From the NCBI GenBank assembly GCA_905250075.1, contig CAJNOP010000395.1, positions 124,001 through 188,000 on the forward strand: a stretch of 64,000 nucleotides of DNA, written 5' to 3'. The notes under the pieces are model-generated. The model did no database searches. It worked only from the letters and a program-made list of their open reading frames with translations, and was not told the DNA's origin. Within the stretch, counting starts at the first letter, position 1. Each line of letters begins with the position of its first letter. Below, one piece after another: positions 12,245 through 23,254 of this stretch. Both the position numbers and the translations under genes were made by a program. Source of the DNA: Rotaria sp. Silwood1 (lineage: Eukaryota > Rotifera > Eurotatoria > Philodinida > Philodinidae).

Positions 12245-12560
12245 GGTGAAGTTAGCAAAAAGATTCGAGTAAAATTAGCGGCGATTCGTTCAGGAACATG
12301 TTCCAGATATTCCATTCGTGTTGCAAGTACAACTCGATGAGCTCTATCCAATGATATAATTAGATTTTTCGTAAGTCAAACTATGCGTCCATAAATTCCA
12401 AGTCATTGGTTCACCTTTCTCGGACATACCTCGTCATTCAAAGAATTCTGCGTGTTTGTCGCCGATTAATCTGTTTTAGACGTTGTGTTTGTGTTCGAAG
12501 TACAAATCGATCAGCTGTATCCGTTGTTATAGTTGGATTTGCTTTAGCGAAGACCATTCC
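12245..12560 (-). pseudogene. Dispersed coding remnant (two related copies)
   Basis: On the minus strand two neighbouring blocks translate to related peptides: one reads TADRFVLRTQTQRLKQINRR (from about 12530) and the other LDRAHRVVLATRMEYLEHVP continuing to ERIAA (from about 12375). A third block near 31455-31570 reads IDRAARVVLGA, stop, RRLEQIPERIAAG. The shared DRxxRxVL...RLxQIPERIAA pattern points to one decayed repetitive or multigene coding unit that I cannot name. Confidence 0.4.
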
Positions 12561-12718
12561 TTGGGAATATTACATATGAGAGTGGTATGTTAAATCGATC
12601 AGTCCGCTGCTTTATATCAGTAAAAGATTGGTTCTGAAACTTGTTCTACGATTCTTTTTTCCTTATTTAGTATGAATGAGACTCTGGTGTATCTTTCTTC
12701 TGACAAGGGTGAGATGAG

Positions 12719-12774
12719 TGGTGTGGGTATGAGTATTGATACCGGTATGGTTCTTTGTCGAACACCCACACCCT
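12719..12774. repeat. Telomere-like G/C foldback element
   Basis: Left arm GGTGTGGGTATGAGTATTG, then an inner palindrome ATACCGGTAT, then GGTTCTTTGTCG and right arm AACACCCACACCCTC. Confidence 0.75.
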
Positions 12775-12779
12775 CTTAA

Positions 12780-13500
12780 AAACTGTCGAAGTCGAATTTT
12801 TGTTAGGACGATTGTAAAAAGTTTTCGCTTCACGAAAATTCGTTACATTTTAGGTTACAAGAGAAAGATTAATATCAGATCTGATACGAAAAATATGTTG
12901 CATTCCATAACCTTGGCTGCCTCAAGATTCTCCTTACTCCCAATTCTGGGACTTTCGTCTGAGGATTGGCTCATACGCGCACATCTACTTGACTAGCTAT
13001 TCTTAATGGTATTCATCTCTTGAGAAACAGCTGCTTCCGAGATGCTAGGTTATTAAAGTGAGAATTGCCAATAATAAACACATTATAATAATGTTTACCT
13101 TTCGACTCTGGTCTATGTTATATGATTATCTTTTAGATTTATTCATTCCCTCAACACTAGAAATACATTACAGGCGAGAAGTCCACCTACCATCAATTCA
13201 AAGAAAAAAATGTCGTTTAATTCCTCTAACAGCGTGCGATAAATAAAACACAGATTAGCATCTAACGTCATCTTCAATAATTTTGACTTAATAGGAGCAC
13301 CAATAAAAAAAGCTTTGTTCTTCTCCAGATATCATGTCGATTTTCTTATTTATTTTGGTTTATATTTGACCTAGCAGTTGTATGTTAGTGAAGAGTACAA
13401 AAAACAATTACTCTGGAGAAATTACATTAGTAATTTCAAAATTTTTATCTCTGTAGACAAACAAATAGAAGAGAAATCGTTTGAATACAAATACAAGTTT
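12780..13500. other. Intergenic region upstream of the acyltransferase
   Basis: No supported gene. The acyltransferase frame stays open back to about 13378, but only from a TTG and without family resemblance, so it is treated as untranslated here. Confidence 0.4.
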
Positions 13501-13503
13501 AAT

Positions 13504-14829
13504 ATGACTTCATATATTGATGCATCTTCGCCAACAGGAAATGGTCGTCGTATAAAAGTACTTAGTACAGATTTAATATTTAGTGGTGTCGATAATATTT
13601 TTGTTTATCCATCACTTAATGTTGATCGGTTACGTGATGCTCTTAGTCGTACACTATCATTTTGGCCAATTTTAACTGGTCGTATAAGTGTCGAAAGTGA
13701 TGATCAATATTTTATTGAATTTTCCGATAATTCTATCCCATTTACTTATAATGAAAACGATGAGCTTGAACGATGGCCAGATCTTCCTGTTATAGTTGAT
13801 GACGTGAAATTAATTCAACCATTTATTGATTCAACTAAATATAAACCTGAAATAGAACCACTTCTTCGGTTTAAAGTAACACGTTTACTTCGTAGTGATG
13901 AATATATTCTTGGTACAAGTTTTTGCCATATGGTTGGCGACGCTAATTCAATTGTTCATTTTCATAATGATCTTTCACAAATTTATCAAAATCTTGAACC
14001 TATTTTTCCTCGTCCAGTTTTTGAACGACACTTATTAAACAAAGAAGATTCTGATTTTTCTTCATTACCTGTTTTGAAATTATATCGAAATACAGATAAA
14101 AAAGAAACTATCTTAGCTCGTCTTGCTAAAGAATGCATAGAGACTGATCCTATTAATATGTCATTTTCTTCTGAACAACTTGCTAAATTACATATGCTTG
14201 CTGATGATAGCAATGAAATAACGACACATGATGCACTTTGTGCTTATATTGTTTTTTTAATGAATACACATTTATTTATTAATGAAGATGAATATATTCG
14301 ACGTGCTTATATTTATGTTAATTATCGAGGTGTTACTGATTTATTGACACCAAAAGGTTATGTAGCTAATGCAATAATGCAACCATTATCTTCGGATTTT
14401 CCAAATCCTTGTTCTTTATCGAGTATTGCAAAAACCATTCGACAATTAATTAAAACAACGCGGCAAGAAGATTTCCTTCAAAAATGGGTAACTTCAGCTA
14501 ATATTTTGATGAAACAATTTAAAAAAGAAGGAAATGTTAATTTTGTTTGGGATAAAGATGAAATTGTATTTAATTCAAATTTTAAATATGATTGGTCTAA
14601 TCTAGTTAATTTTGGTATGAAAAATCAATGTCGATTTCATACAATGGGAATTTTTAAATATTATTTTCGAATATTTCATTTAAATCCTGTTAAAGTAGGA
14701 GATAGAGAGTGGATTAAAGATAATGGAGGTGCTGAAGTATCTTTTAGAATTCCAAAAGGAGAAATGAAAGAAAAATTTTTAGCAGCATGGAAAAAAGATA
14801 TTCAAGAAAATTTTTTAAATGTCAAATAA
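13504..14829 (+). CDS. BAHD-type acyl-CoA-dependent acyltransferase
   Basis: A 441-residue single-exon protein, within the usual 430-460 range. Members of this transferase family move an acyl group from CoA to an alcohol or amine. The catalytic HxxxD motif is present as SFCHMVGDANS with His142 and Asp146. The N-terminal family pattern LSxxD is seen as VLSTDLIFSG. The C-terminal structural DFGWG motif is only loosely kept (WSNLVNFGMKN). The start was set at ATG 13504 (MTSYIDASSPTGNGRR) because the family needs only about 20 residues before LSTD, and the open upstream stretch has no homology-like character. BAHD enzymes are typical of plants and fungi, so the gene is a candidate for horizontal acquisition. 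Acyl donor and acceptor are unknown. Confidence 0.88.
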   Translation: MTSYIDASSPTGNGRRIKVLSTDLIFSGVDNIFVYPSLNVDRLRDALSRTLSFWPILTGRISVESDDQYFIEFSDNSIPFTYNENDELERWPDLPVIVDDVKLIQPFIDSTKYKPEIEPLLRFKVTRLLRSDEYILGTSFCHMVGDANSIVHFHNDLSQIYQNLEPIFPRPVFERHLLNKEDSDFSSLPVLKLYRNTDKKETILARLAKECIETDPINMSFSSEQLAKLHMLADDSNEITTHDALCAYIVFLMNTHLFINEDEYIRRAYIYVNYRGVTDLLTPKGYVANAIMQPLSSDFPNPCSLSSIAKTIRQLIKTTRQEDFLQKWVTSANILMKQFKKEGNVNFVWDKDEIVFNSNFKYDWSNLVNFGMKNQCRFHTMGIFKYYFRIFHLNPVKVGDREWIKDNGGAEVSFRIPKGEMKEKFLAAWKKDIQENFLNVK

Positions 14830-15470
14830 ATATATTATTTACAATAAATTCCAAAGTCTTTTATTGTTTTGCTTATTACAGCAAACTTTTTCTTTTTTTC
14901 TTAAAAATTTTTCAAACGCAAAAGGATTAGTTCTCTTTAAAATGGAAGCTATTTTGATTTTAGAAATACATGAGTTTGGTAAAACAAAAGAATTCATGCA
15001 TGTCACTAAATACTTTATTTAGAAAACGAAAAGAAAGATTATTCGTATTTGTATCAAATAAAGACAGTTTTACTCAATGACAAAAACTAAACATTATATC
15101 AAGATTATTTAATGCCTGAAAGGGTGAAATTACTTGTTGTCATTAAATATCAATTCAGATTCTCTAATAGAGCGCAAAAATATCGATAGTTCATCGTGTT
15201 CGAATAAAACAAAAACGCCGAAAAATTATTTTTTAGGACTGAGGTATCTTGTAAAGAACCAAGACATAGAGACAAATGTTTTTCTAAATTGATTAAATGT
15301 GAAAATCATTTTCTAAGATACTATGAAAAAATATTAAAGATATTCAATAAGAGGTGCTGTCAAAAGTTGCCATACTATATAGTCCTACAATTTTGAAAAT
15401 GATTGAAGGATGGTAGAAAAGACGGATGGGTCAATTAAAATATTAAACAGAGAGAGTTTCTGACAAAATC
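14830..15470. other. Intergenic
   Basis: AT-rich sequence after the acyltransferase stop. No gene or element supported. Confidence 0.45.
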
Positions 15471-15471
15471 A

Positions 15472-15531
15472 TGGGGATAAAAGCAGAATTCTGTACTTCC
15501 GAAGTACAGAATTCTGCTTTCCCCCCTTGCA
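15472..15531. mobile_element. Near-perfect palindrome, paired TIRs of a hAT-like MITE
   Basis: AGCAGAATTCTGTACTTC, one C, then its exact reverse complement form an 18-nt-arm hairpin. It is flanked by ATGGGGATAA on the left and CCCCCCTTG on the right. The outline (CAAGGGG..., GTACTTC / GAAGTAC) matches the termini of the MITE at 18564-18924, so this may be two ends joined with the middle lost. No target duplication is evident. Confidence 0.6.
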
Positions 15532-15534
15532 GTT

Positions 15535-16369
15535 GCCTATCGGTAGTCAATGTGAAGAATGTCATGTCTCCGTCATGCATCGAACATCAATACGATATCT
15601 CGTAACAACGATGCGCAATCTGTAACTATTAATTATATTTGAAATATCAAGATGACGAGTCACCTGAAGACTCAACGAACGATGAATTTATCGATTGGTT
15701 GAAAAACGATTTGTCAGATGTGTAGCCGAATGTTGATATTTTCCATTGAAATTATGAAGTTTGTTTAAGAACTCGTTGAAGAATCCATAGTCGATGATTG
15801 TGAGAGATGCACTAAGTGAATCTCAATTGCTTGTGTCTGATACCAACGGTTTTTAGTTGGTGTTTTCACTAATGTTTCATTTTTGATTTTTGAAATTTAT
15901 TGAAATCAACTAATTGAGAGTCGAAAAGTCAAAGAAATGTCAATTGTATTTCAATAGTATTATTCAGTTCCACTGGATCTAAACTTAGCCAAGCTTCTGT
16001 TCATTTCGTTTTCAGTGAATTATGAAACAAACTTCAAATAAAAAAATGTAGTCCATAGAGAACCAGCATTGCGTTTCATTTTTTTTTGAAAAGATTGGTG
16101 ATTTGCGTTATTTACGTAGTTTCTTATCAAGAAAAAATTGACCATTTGTCGAGCAAGACGTCAGAGAAATGAGTTTTTTAACATGTCTCCATAGCTTGTA
16201 CTGAGTATGAATTGCATAGTGCAAAAGTTATTAATAATTTATTGTCACTCTAATGAGATACTTCTAAGCGAAATTCCACATGCTATTCATTGAGATTCCA
16301 CTCGAGACTCAAGTGTAGAACGCAAATACGAATATTTATCATTGTCAGTGTTTGCTATTCGTCTTAGTG
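15535..16369. other. Intergenic
   Basis: No gene, RNA or repeat supported between the palindrome and the TPR remnant. Confidence 0.45.
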
Positions 16370-18252
16370 ATGGTGTCACAGAAACCAATTGATCGAGAAT
16401 CATCATTCGATAACTACTTATTACATAAATTAGGTTCGTTCTCTACTTATAACCGTTCAAGATCCTTAGTTACAGGTTCTATAGCTACCTATATGAGAAA
16501 AAATCGCAAGTCTTTATTTATTACTACTTTGATATCAGTGGAGCTACTAAACTTAAATTATGAAAAACCTCTACAATATTATAAACATTCATATAACATG
16601 TTAATACATACTGAGACTCTATGTGTAGGAGTATCATCTTTTGTAATGAATGATTTTAGCTCCACTTTTAGCATTATAGGACAATATGATCAAGCTTTGG
16701 AGTATTATATACGTTCTATGAAAATTAGCGAAGTTCATTCGAATTATTCCGATATAGCGGCTTGTCACGGAAGCATTTGTAAAATTTATCGTAAAAAATG
16801 CAACAACAATATCTTCCTAATGAACTCAAATAATTAGCCAGAGCATTTGATCATATTGATACAATATACAACGATATGGGTGATTTGACTAATGCGATGA
16901 AATATCATTCGGAAAGTTTAAAAATGAATGAAAAATGTCTTCCAATCGGACATGATAGTATTGAGCCGATTTTAAATTATATTGCTCATCCATTCACAAA
17001 TCAAGAAAAATATGATGAAGTCTTCGATTATTATATGACTTCGTTAAAAATCAAACAAAATATCTATCCAAATTGTCATATTAATTTTGTTAAAATTTTA
17101 AATGAAATTGGATATGCTTACTATTTAAAGAGAAGTTATGATTTTGCGTATAGTTATCTTGAAAAATGTACAAGAGTGGGAACGAATTACTTTTTCTGAT
17201 ATTCATAATATTAATCCAGTTAGTACTCGGACATACTTTAGTTTAGTTTTAATTAAACTGCAAAAATATGATGATACACTGATATATTCAATATGTTCTC
17301 TCAATCTTGCTCGAAATTTTGACTTTGATCGGTATTGCTTGTGAGGGTATTGGTATTGGAATGGTTTCAGACTTGGCTATTTTTCTATCTAGTGTCTAAC
17401 ATTCATTATATCTAATTCATGACAAAACTCTGGTGAAAAACTCAAATAAAATCCATTCTTTTTTCATTGAAATCGATTAAATACTATGGCTTCAATCTGA
17501 TTTTACTGAAAAGAAGAATCGACTTTAGTCTGATTTTTCGCTAGACATTTTTTTATGAACTAGATAAAATAAATGTTAGAAACTAGACCAAGAGTTTTGG
17601 CATTGGTGCATGCCTAATGAAGATATAACCGACTTTTTTTTGGCTAATCTAGATATTATTTCTCATGAAATGCGTAATTATGTCAAAAACTTTGAATATT
17701 TTGAAAAATTTTCCAAAAATGACAATGTCAATCCTAGACAATTGAATCCTATTCGTCTAGCTTGCAATTACGAAAACATCTGTATTTGTTTATGGTACTA
17801 AGGTAATTATGAAAATTGATGAAAGCATCTTATGACGGCTGTCACATTCATTAGTCAAACTTTTCCTCATCGTCAACATGCTGATTGGATAGATACTATT
17901 TGATAAGTATTTTGTGACAAAAATTGTTCGACGATACTCTAGAAGACTATTTAATACGTTTAAATATGAAATTGGAATATTTTCCAGAAGATTTTGTTGA
18001 TTTCGCACACAGTTGTATGTATCTATCTGCTGTTTATATCGAAAAAAGTGAATCGTAGAAGCGAGCAATACAAACTTGAAGCTCGATTATACTATGCAAG
18101 AGCATTGCTAATTTAGTCGAAACATGGAATCGTTCGAATAATATTTGTTTTCTATTGTATTGGTGCGATTTATGAAGATACGTATAAATATCATCTTGCA
18201 ATCGATTGTTATACAAAACTGTTAGAGATGTCCGAGAACTATTGTCCTTTTT
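16370..18252 (+). pseudogene. Decayed tetratricopeptide-repeat (TPR) protein gene
   Basis: Several frames in succession carry TPR-type helices (paired 34-residue scaffolds for protein binding). Examples are IGQYDQALEYYIRSMKISE, then GDLTNAMKYHSESLKMNEK, EKYDEVFDYYMTSLKIKQ, YAYYLKRSYDFAYSYLEKC, and near the end IYEDTYKYHLAIDCYTKL. A frameshift near 16795, an in-frame TAA near 16835, another break near 17190 and stops near 18057 and 18078 interrupt them. MVSQKPIDRESSFDNYLL (16370) may be the old N-terminus. The remains resemble the kinesin-light-chain-like TPR arrays common in bdelloid gene families. It is non-functional unless many introns are hidden, which the in-frame alignments argue against. 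Confidence 0.7.
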
Positions 18253-18286
18253 AAATATCTCTACCCAATAAACAAACAAAAATAAG

Positions 18287-18340
18287 ATGTGAGTGAAAGG
18301 TGTGACTGTAGGTAATAATCTCATTCTCACACTCGCATCC
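18287..18340. repeat. Telomere-like G/C foldback element (degenerate)
   Basis: Left arm GATGTGAGTGAAAGGTGTGA, loop with TAATCTCATT, right arm CTCACACTCGCATCC. More diverged than most members. Confidence 0.6.
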
Positions 18341-18563
18341 TCTGAAAAATCTATTATTGCCCTTCGAATTGTTTCAATACATTGAGATTTTTTCGGTAGC
18401 TTCCGATAGTTTTTTCGACTATAAGTGTTTGCCTCATTTATGAATTGAGTTTGACATACTATTTTGACTGCATCCTAAACGTTTCAGCGTCCAAAGAAAA
18501 CAGGAATGAGTATTCCAAAGAATCTCATTTTGCTATCGTTGCACAACTGAAATGTAATTTTTC

Positions 18564-18924
18564 CAAGGGGGAACAAGCGGACTTCTGTACTTCCGAAGTA
18601 CAAAAGTACAGAGAAGTACAGAGAAGTACCAAAAAGTACGAAAAAGTACAGAGAAGTACGCGCTTTCTCCCTCGATTTTTTCCCAAAACAGAACAAAAGT
18701 GTTCTGTTATAGGGAAATGTCAAAAATTCTGTTCTCAAAAAACAGAACAAGTGTTCTGTTATTGGTAAATGTCAAAAATTCTGTTCCCGAAAAACAGAAC
18801 AAAAATGTTCTGTTTTTTTGGAACAGAGTTCTTGATATTTGTCAAGAAGTACCGAGAAGTACCAAGAATTACGAAGAAGTACAAAGAAGTACAAGAAGTA
18901 CAGAAGTCCGCTTGTTTCCCCTTG
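18564..18924. mobile_element. hAT-like MITE, 361 bp, with perfect 8-bp TSD
   Basis: Terminal inverted repeats of about 30 bp start CAAGGGGGAACAAGCGGA on the left, and the right end is its near-exact complement (TCCGCTTGTTTCCCCTTG). AATTTTTC is duplicated exactly on both sides (18556-18563 and 18925-18932). Eight-bp duplications and CA(A/G)GGG ends are hallmarks of hAT transposons. Subterminal tracts are runs of GAAGTAC-type repeats. The core repeats GTTCTGTT/AACAGAAC blocks. No protein is encoded. Confidence 0.9.
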
Positions 18925-19073
18925 AATTTTTCACAAATCATCCATACATACTGAAGAATAATGCGCAAGAAATACAAAGATCGACACAATACTTAACATA
19001 CTCGATTCCATCTGTTTGAAGTGATTGTGAATCGATTAGCAGCTGGTTAGAACACATACGTATGTAGTCTTTT

Positions 19074-19153
19074 TGGGGTGTGGGTATAAGTCTAAAGATT
19101 GTTATAAGGTCCAACGCAACCGCATGCCACGCCAGTAGCCACATCCACCCCTA
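19074..19153. repeat. Telomere-like G/C foldback element
   Basis: Left arm GGGGTGTGGGTATAAGTC, a 40-nt spacer, right arm CCACATCCACCCC. The right arm is shorter and the loop longer than usual. Confidence 0.6.
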
Positions 19154-19154
19154 G

Positions 19155-21160
19155 GTAAGATTTGAAAAGAGCGTTAAAAACTGAATATAACTGGCATGAC
19201 AAATGTATACCAAGTTGATAACTCTCAATGTTGAGTGTATGTTTTCGAAAACGGTGTAAAACTAATTCCTCAAATTTCTAATCAGATTGTTAAATATTGC
19301 CAAAATTGAGAACTATTGGTTTGCTATCAATTTTTCATGTCAGTTGTGTTTAGTTTCGAACGCTCTTTTCAAATATATTCTGAGGTTTTGATAAATGCAA
19401 AAGAAAGTCTAAAATTGAGTTAGAGTTGATCGGCACTGGTCGAAGAAAACCTTGAAAATTAGAATTTTCAGTCAACTCTGAAACGTTTGTTTAATGCTTC
19501 ATGAATCTCAACTAGTTTCACATAGAGTAAAAAAACTGATCTTGGATGATATGCAAAATCCGCTAACCATTGAATTCTTCAGCAAGGAAAACATCATCTT
19601 TAATACTATGGACTTGGTGCGTTCTTATTCATGATATAACTATTCTTGAACATGATGATTATCTTCGATTAGCAAAAGTCATTTAATTGGGTTGTTTAGT
19701 AAAGTCTTTTTCAAATATAAATACTAGAGGTGACATCATCGATTTATGTGACATGTCTTTATGTCCAAAACAGAGAAGGGAACGTTACTGATTAAAGCGC
19801 ATTTGTTGAGGATTCTTCGAATCTCCAATAAATGAATATGACTAATTGTTCAAATGATTTTTGAAAAACAATATTAGATCTGCAATTAGTTTGGATTGAT
19901 CTAAAAAGAGGACATAATAATGTTGATCGCGTAATAAGGTGTGGGTGCCACCTTAACAACCTATTTTACACCCACATCCATCAACACAGAGTCATTTGCA
20001 AAGTTAGTTTTTACTTGCTCTTATCATTCTTCTGTTAAATGACTTCTAAACGTAATCTATTAAACGTTACCCATATATCTTTTCTATACATGATAACGCG
20101 TAAAACTGCTTTCATTATACCAACAATAACACTTAACAGTAGCATTTGCTTACCTTGTCTGCATGACAAACAATTTTTTGAATAAAGTTCTGCCACTAAC
20201 CAAATAATCACCAGTTTAATTGAACCGATGCGTAAATATTCCATTTATTTGTGATACTATTTATAGGCAACTCTGTGCTATTTTCGATCATTCGACCAGG
20301 TCCTACTATTGGCGTCTATGACTATGGCTACATCTTGACTTGTATACCACCATCGTTTATCATTGTGATGATACGTGTTTCTGGTGAATAAGAGATACAT
20401 GATTTCTTTATCCTTCATCCGCAGTACATAGTACAAAAAAAGAGTTTTTTTTTTTTTAAATACTTACTATTAATTTTCTATTGAGACTGATCTAAAAAAA
20501 AGAAAGCTCCTTTTTATTTATAAACAATACTCACTATTGACTTTAGGACGTCAATGTTGTTCTAGACGATATAAGGAAGACATCTGCACAAGCTCATGCC
20601 CACATGATTGGATGAAATTACGAAAGTGAAAAAAAAATATCATTAATGATCAGATTAATAATTAGTTTAGTTTTTATTTATACCAATGAGTGTTGTTATC
20701 GTTCTAATAATGTTTCTTTTTTGTTGCTTTCAACTAAGATTTAGTATAAAGTATGAATATAATCAAAAGTTTCGATTTTAAGAAACATTTTCAATTATAA
20801 TTTACACAAAAATGTTCTTGCCAATCTCTTACATCTTCACTTACACATCATCGGTCTTTTGGTTCGCTTACATAAGTGATCATAATTACTTGGTATGCGT
20901 CTACTTAAGATGCGTCTTATTCAACCTAGAAATATACAACAAACATCATTCTAAGGGTATTAGGTTATTTTCTTCTGCAGTATAAATCAGTTATCAAAAG
21001 TTACTTCCATGGATATTTATTTATTACTTTTCTTTTCATTTTTTATATATTCGTCTTAAATCTCACAGGTCGATTATTTTTAGATATAAAAACAAACAAT
21101 CGTTAGAAGAGATAAAGACATAATTTGGAATTATTCGACATAAACTTCGTTTTGACAGAT
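19155..21160. other. Intergenic, apart from one foldback
   Basis: No supported gene upstream of the O-methyltransferase, apart from the foldback listed separately at 19937. A minus-strand open frame at 20035-20244 starts with ATG (MEYLRIGSIKLVIIWLVAEL) but resembles no family I recognise. Confidence 0.35.
19937..19982. repeat. Telomere-like G/C foldback element
   Basis: Left arm AAGGTGTGGGTG, loop CCACCTTAACAACC, right arm TACACCCACATCCATC. Confidence 0.7.
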
Positions 21161-21165
21161 AGAAT

Positions 21166-21948
21166 ATGGTAACCAAACTTCAAGACTCCTCTGATGCTGT
21201 AGATCAATATATTAGAGAACATTCACTACGTTTAACATCTGAACAAAATGAATTAATTGAATACACACAATCACTACCAAGTTATTATTTGTGCCATTGA
21301 ATCGTTTACAATATTATGGATTTTATTTTCTAGGGGATTTATCAGAGATGCTTGCTTCGATTGATGAAGCTCAATTTTTTCAAGTCATTATTCAACTTAT
21401 GGGATGTAAACGATGCAGTAAAATTATATCGTTGTCTTTTTTTATGCCATAAAGGCTAAGATTTTTGCTGTGTTCTTGTTTTAGTTGAAATTGGAACATT
21501 TACTGGCTATACAACATTAACAATTGCATTAACTCTTCCATCAGATGGTCATATAATAACATGCGATATTGATGATAAATATATCCGGCAAGATTTATGG
21601 AAAAAAGCTGGTGTGAGTGATAAAATAACATTAAAAATTGGACCTGCTATTGAAACATTAAAAAAATTACTTGAAGAGAATGGTTATGGATCATTTGATT
21701 TTATTTTTATTGACGCTGATAAAACAAATTATTTACATTATTATCAATTGGCTATTGAATTGGTTCGTTCAAATGGTTTGATTGCCATTGATAATACACT
21801 TTGGTATGGAAAAGTTGTTGATCAATCTGATACAACTAAAGAAACAATAGCTATTCGCCAAATAAATGATTTTATATGTAATGATCAACGTGTTGATATT
21901 AGTCTTTTACGTTTTGGCGATGGAACAACATTATGCAGAAAAAAATAG
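21166..21948 (+). CDS. SAM-dependent O-methyltransferase (catechol/caffeoyl-CoA OMT type), 3 exons
   Basis: Exons 21166-21280, 21334-21417 and 21485-21948 join in frame to a 220-residue protein, the standard length for the family. The introns (53 and 67 bp) have GT...AG ends and short bdelloid-like size. Exon 1 starts MVTKLQDSSDAVDQYIREHS. The first junction falls inside an Arg codon and the second inside the Ile of KRCIEIGTFTGYTTLTIAL, the SAM-binding motif I, which supports the model strongly. FIFIDADKTNYLHYYQLAI supplies the Asp of the divalent-metal site and IAIDNTLWYGKVVD a second metal ligand pair. The C-terminus LRFGDGTTLCRKK matches the family ending. It transfers methyl groups to hydroxyls, probably of small phenolics. 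The acceptor is unknown and a non-metazoan origin is possible. Confidence 0.92.
21281..21333 (+). other. Intron 1 of the O-methyltransferase gene
   Basis: 53 bp, phase 1, GTTATT...CTAG. Splicing joins CCA-A to GG-GAT and restores the frame. Confidence 0.85.
21418..21484 (+). other. Intron 2 of the O-methyltransferase gene
   Basis: 67 bp, GTAAAA...TTTTAG, phase 1. Removal rebuilds the SAM-binding motif EIGTFTGY. Confidence 0.9.
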
Positions 21949-22375
21949 ACAAATAAAAACATTATATTTATGGTTAAAAATTAAAAAAATTAGCTCACTT
22001 TCCTCCAATTCCTAAACGCGATCTATCTCCTTAATAATCATTATAAAATAAAATTTCGATCATGTCTTTCTTTGTGTTGAATATGAAACAATTTATGAAT
22101 ATTATTGCGTACATTTTTTATTCATGTTTAATAAATTTTTAGTCAATTCTTCGCTTCTTAAGTAGTAAACACAATTTGAGATAAACTATTGAAACAAAAA
22201 TCGAACTATGTCTTGTTAAAAAATCAGTAACTGTTAATTGAAATTATTTCTTTCTATGATAAATGCGCTAAAAGTATTACTTGACCTTGTCTCATGTACA
22301 CCTTGTTGAAACAGCCTATGTGAGCCAGAGCTGCCAACTTGGTCAGATACAAGGTAAGCTAAGCCGAAGTTTTCG
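21949..22375. other. 3' flank of the O-methyltransferase
   Basis: AT-rich. AATAAA-like strings lie soon after the stop. No other gene supported. Confidence 0.4.
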
Positions 22376-22378
22376 AAC

Positions 22379-22430
22379 TGGGTGTGGTGTGGCTGTGTGT
22401 GGGCGTTGGTGTTGGTGTGGATAGGTATTA
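22379..22430. repeat. G-rich telomere-like tract next to assembly gap
   Basis: GGGTGTGGTGTGGCTGTGTG, then GGGCGTTGGTGTTGGTGTGG. Only the G-rich arm is visible. A partner arm may lie in the gap or be the C-rich tract at 22688. Confidence 0.65.
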
Positions 22431-22459
22431 GAAGATCCCTTTTTCCTTCTTCATGTTCG

Positions 22460-22559
22460 NNNNNNNNNNNNNNNNNNNNNNNNNNNNNNNNNNNNNNNNN
22501 NNNNNNNNNNNNNNNNNNNNNNNNNNNNNNNNNNNNNNNNNNNNNNNNNNNNNNNNNNN
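22460..22559. other. Assembly gap (100 N)
   Basis: Exactly 100 Ns, a conventional scaffold gap of unknown true size, bracketed by G-rich and C-rich telomere-like repeats. Confidence 1.
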
Positions 22560-22646
22560 CGACCAAGACTTTTGGCTCACCCTTTATATCAAAGAGACGA
22601 TCATTGTTGAAATCGCCAACACCAATCGCGTTAGGACGGGAACCAT
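22560..22646 (-). pseudogene. FG-GAP/VCBS-repeat protein fragment
   Basis: Minus-strand translation reads GSRPNAIGVGDFNNDRLFDI. This is the calcium-binding loop core (GDFNNDxxxDI) of FG-GAP/VCBS beta-propeller repeats found in integrin-alpha-like and secreted adhesive proteins. Only about one repeat is present. One side runs into the gap and the other into the telomere-like tract, so it is either a gene broken by the gap or a stray fragment. Third-position GC is higher than in neighbouring genes. Confidence 0.6.
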
Positions 22647-22647
22647 T

Positions 22648-22845
22648 TGGATGTGGGTGTGAGTATGGGTAGAAAGAAACGTTACACCCACACCCTCACA
22701 TCCACACCCACCCACACCCACACCTCACCCACACACCTCACTCACACTCACACCCACATCCCCACACCTCACCCACACCCCACCCACATTCCACACTTCA
22801 CACCCACACACCCAGCCACACTCACACCCACACCATCCAGGTGTG
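22648..22845. repeat. Long telomere-like G/C foldback with extended C-rich arm
   Basis: Short left arm GATGTGGGTGTGAGTATGGG, purine loop AGAAAGAAACG, then about 155 nt of CCCACA/CTCACCCACA repeats. The right arm is several times longer than the left, unlike most members. Confidence 0.8.
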
Positions 22846-23254
22846 CTAATATTTAATTTGAAAAATAGGCCGCTTTCCTACACATATCAGTCATAGTTGA
22901 CTCTTTCATTTGTGTTTATAAGACGCAGTGAAAATCTTTATATGACGACAGCATTGTAAGCCTTGTTTCAACAGGCAATTTTCTTGTTGACATTTGTTTC
23001 TTGGCCAATAGGCACCATTTCATTTTTAAGGCATTCATTTTTGTTCGAACTTTGTGTGCACGACCAATAGAGGCGATGCTGCTACTCATTTCGTCGCACA
23101 AAGTAAATATTCACTTTCAAATAACGTGACGTAAATCACAAAAAGTTTAGTCAGTTATCATTTGCCATAGATTCTAGTTTCCAGAATTAGTCGCTGAAGT
23201 AATCCACATTTCTGAAAAAATAAATACTTAGTAAATAGTGGTGATCAAACAATG

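Noticed and set aside
13378..13503. 42-codon N-terminal extension of the acyltransferase
   Set aside because: It begins at TTG, is Lys/Phe-rich and unlike the family N-terminus. ATG 13504 fits better.
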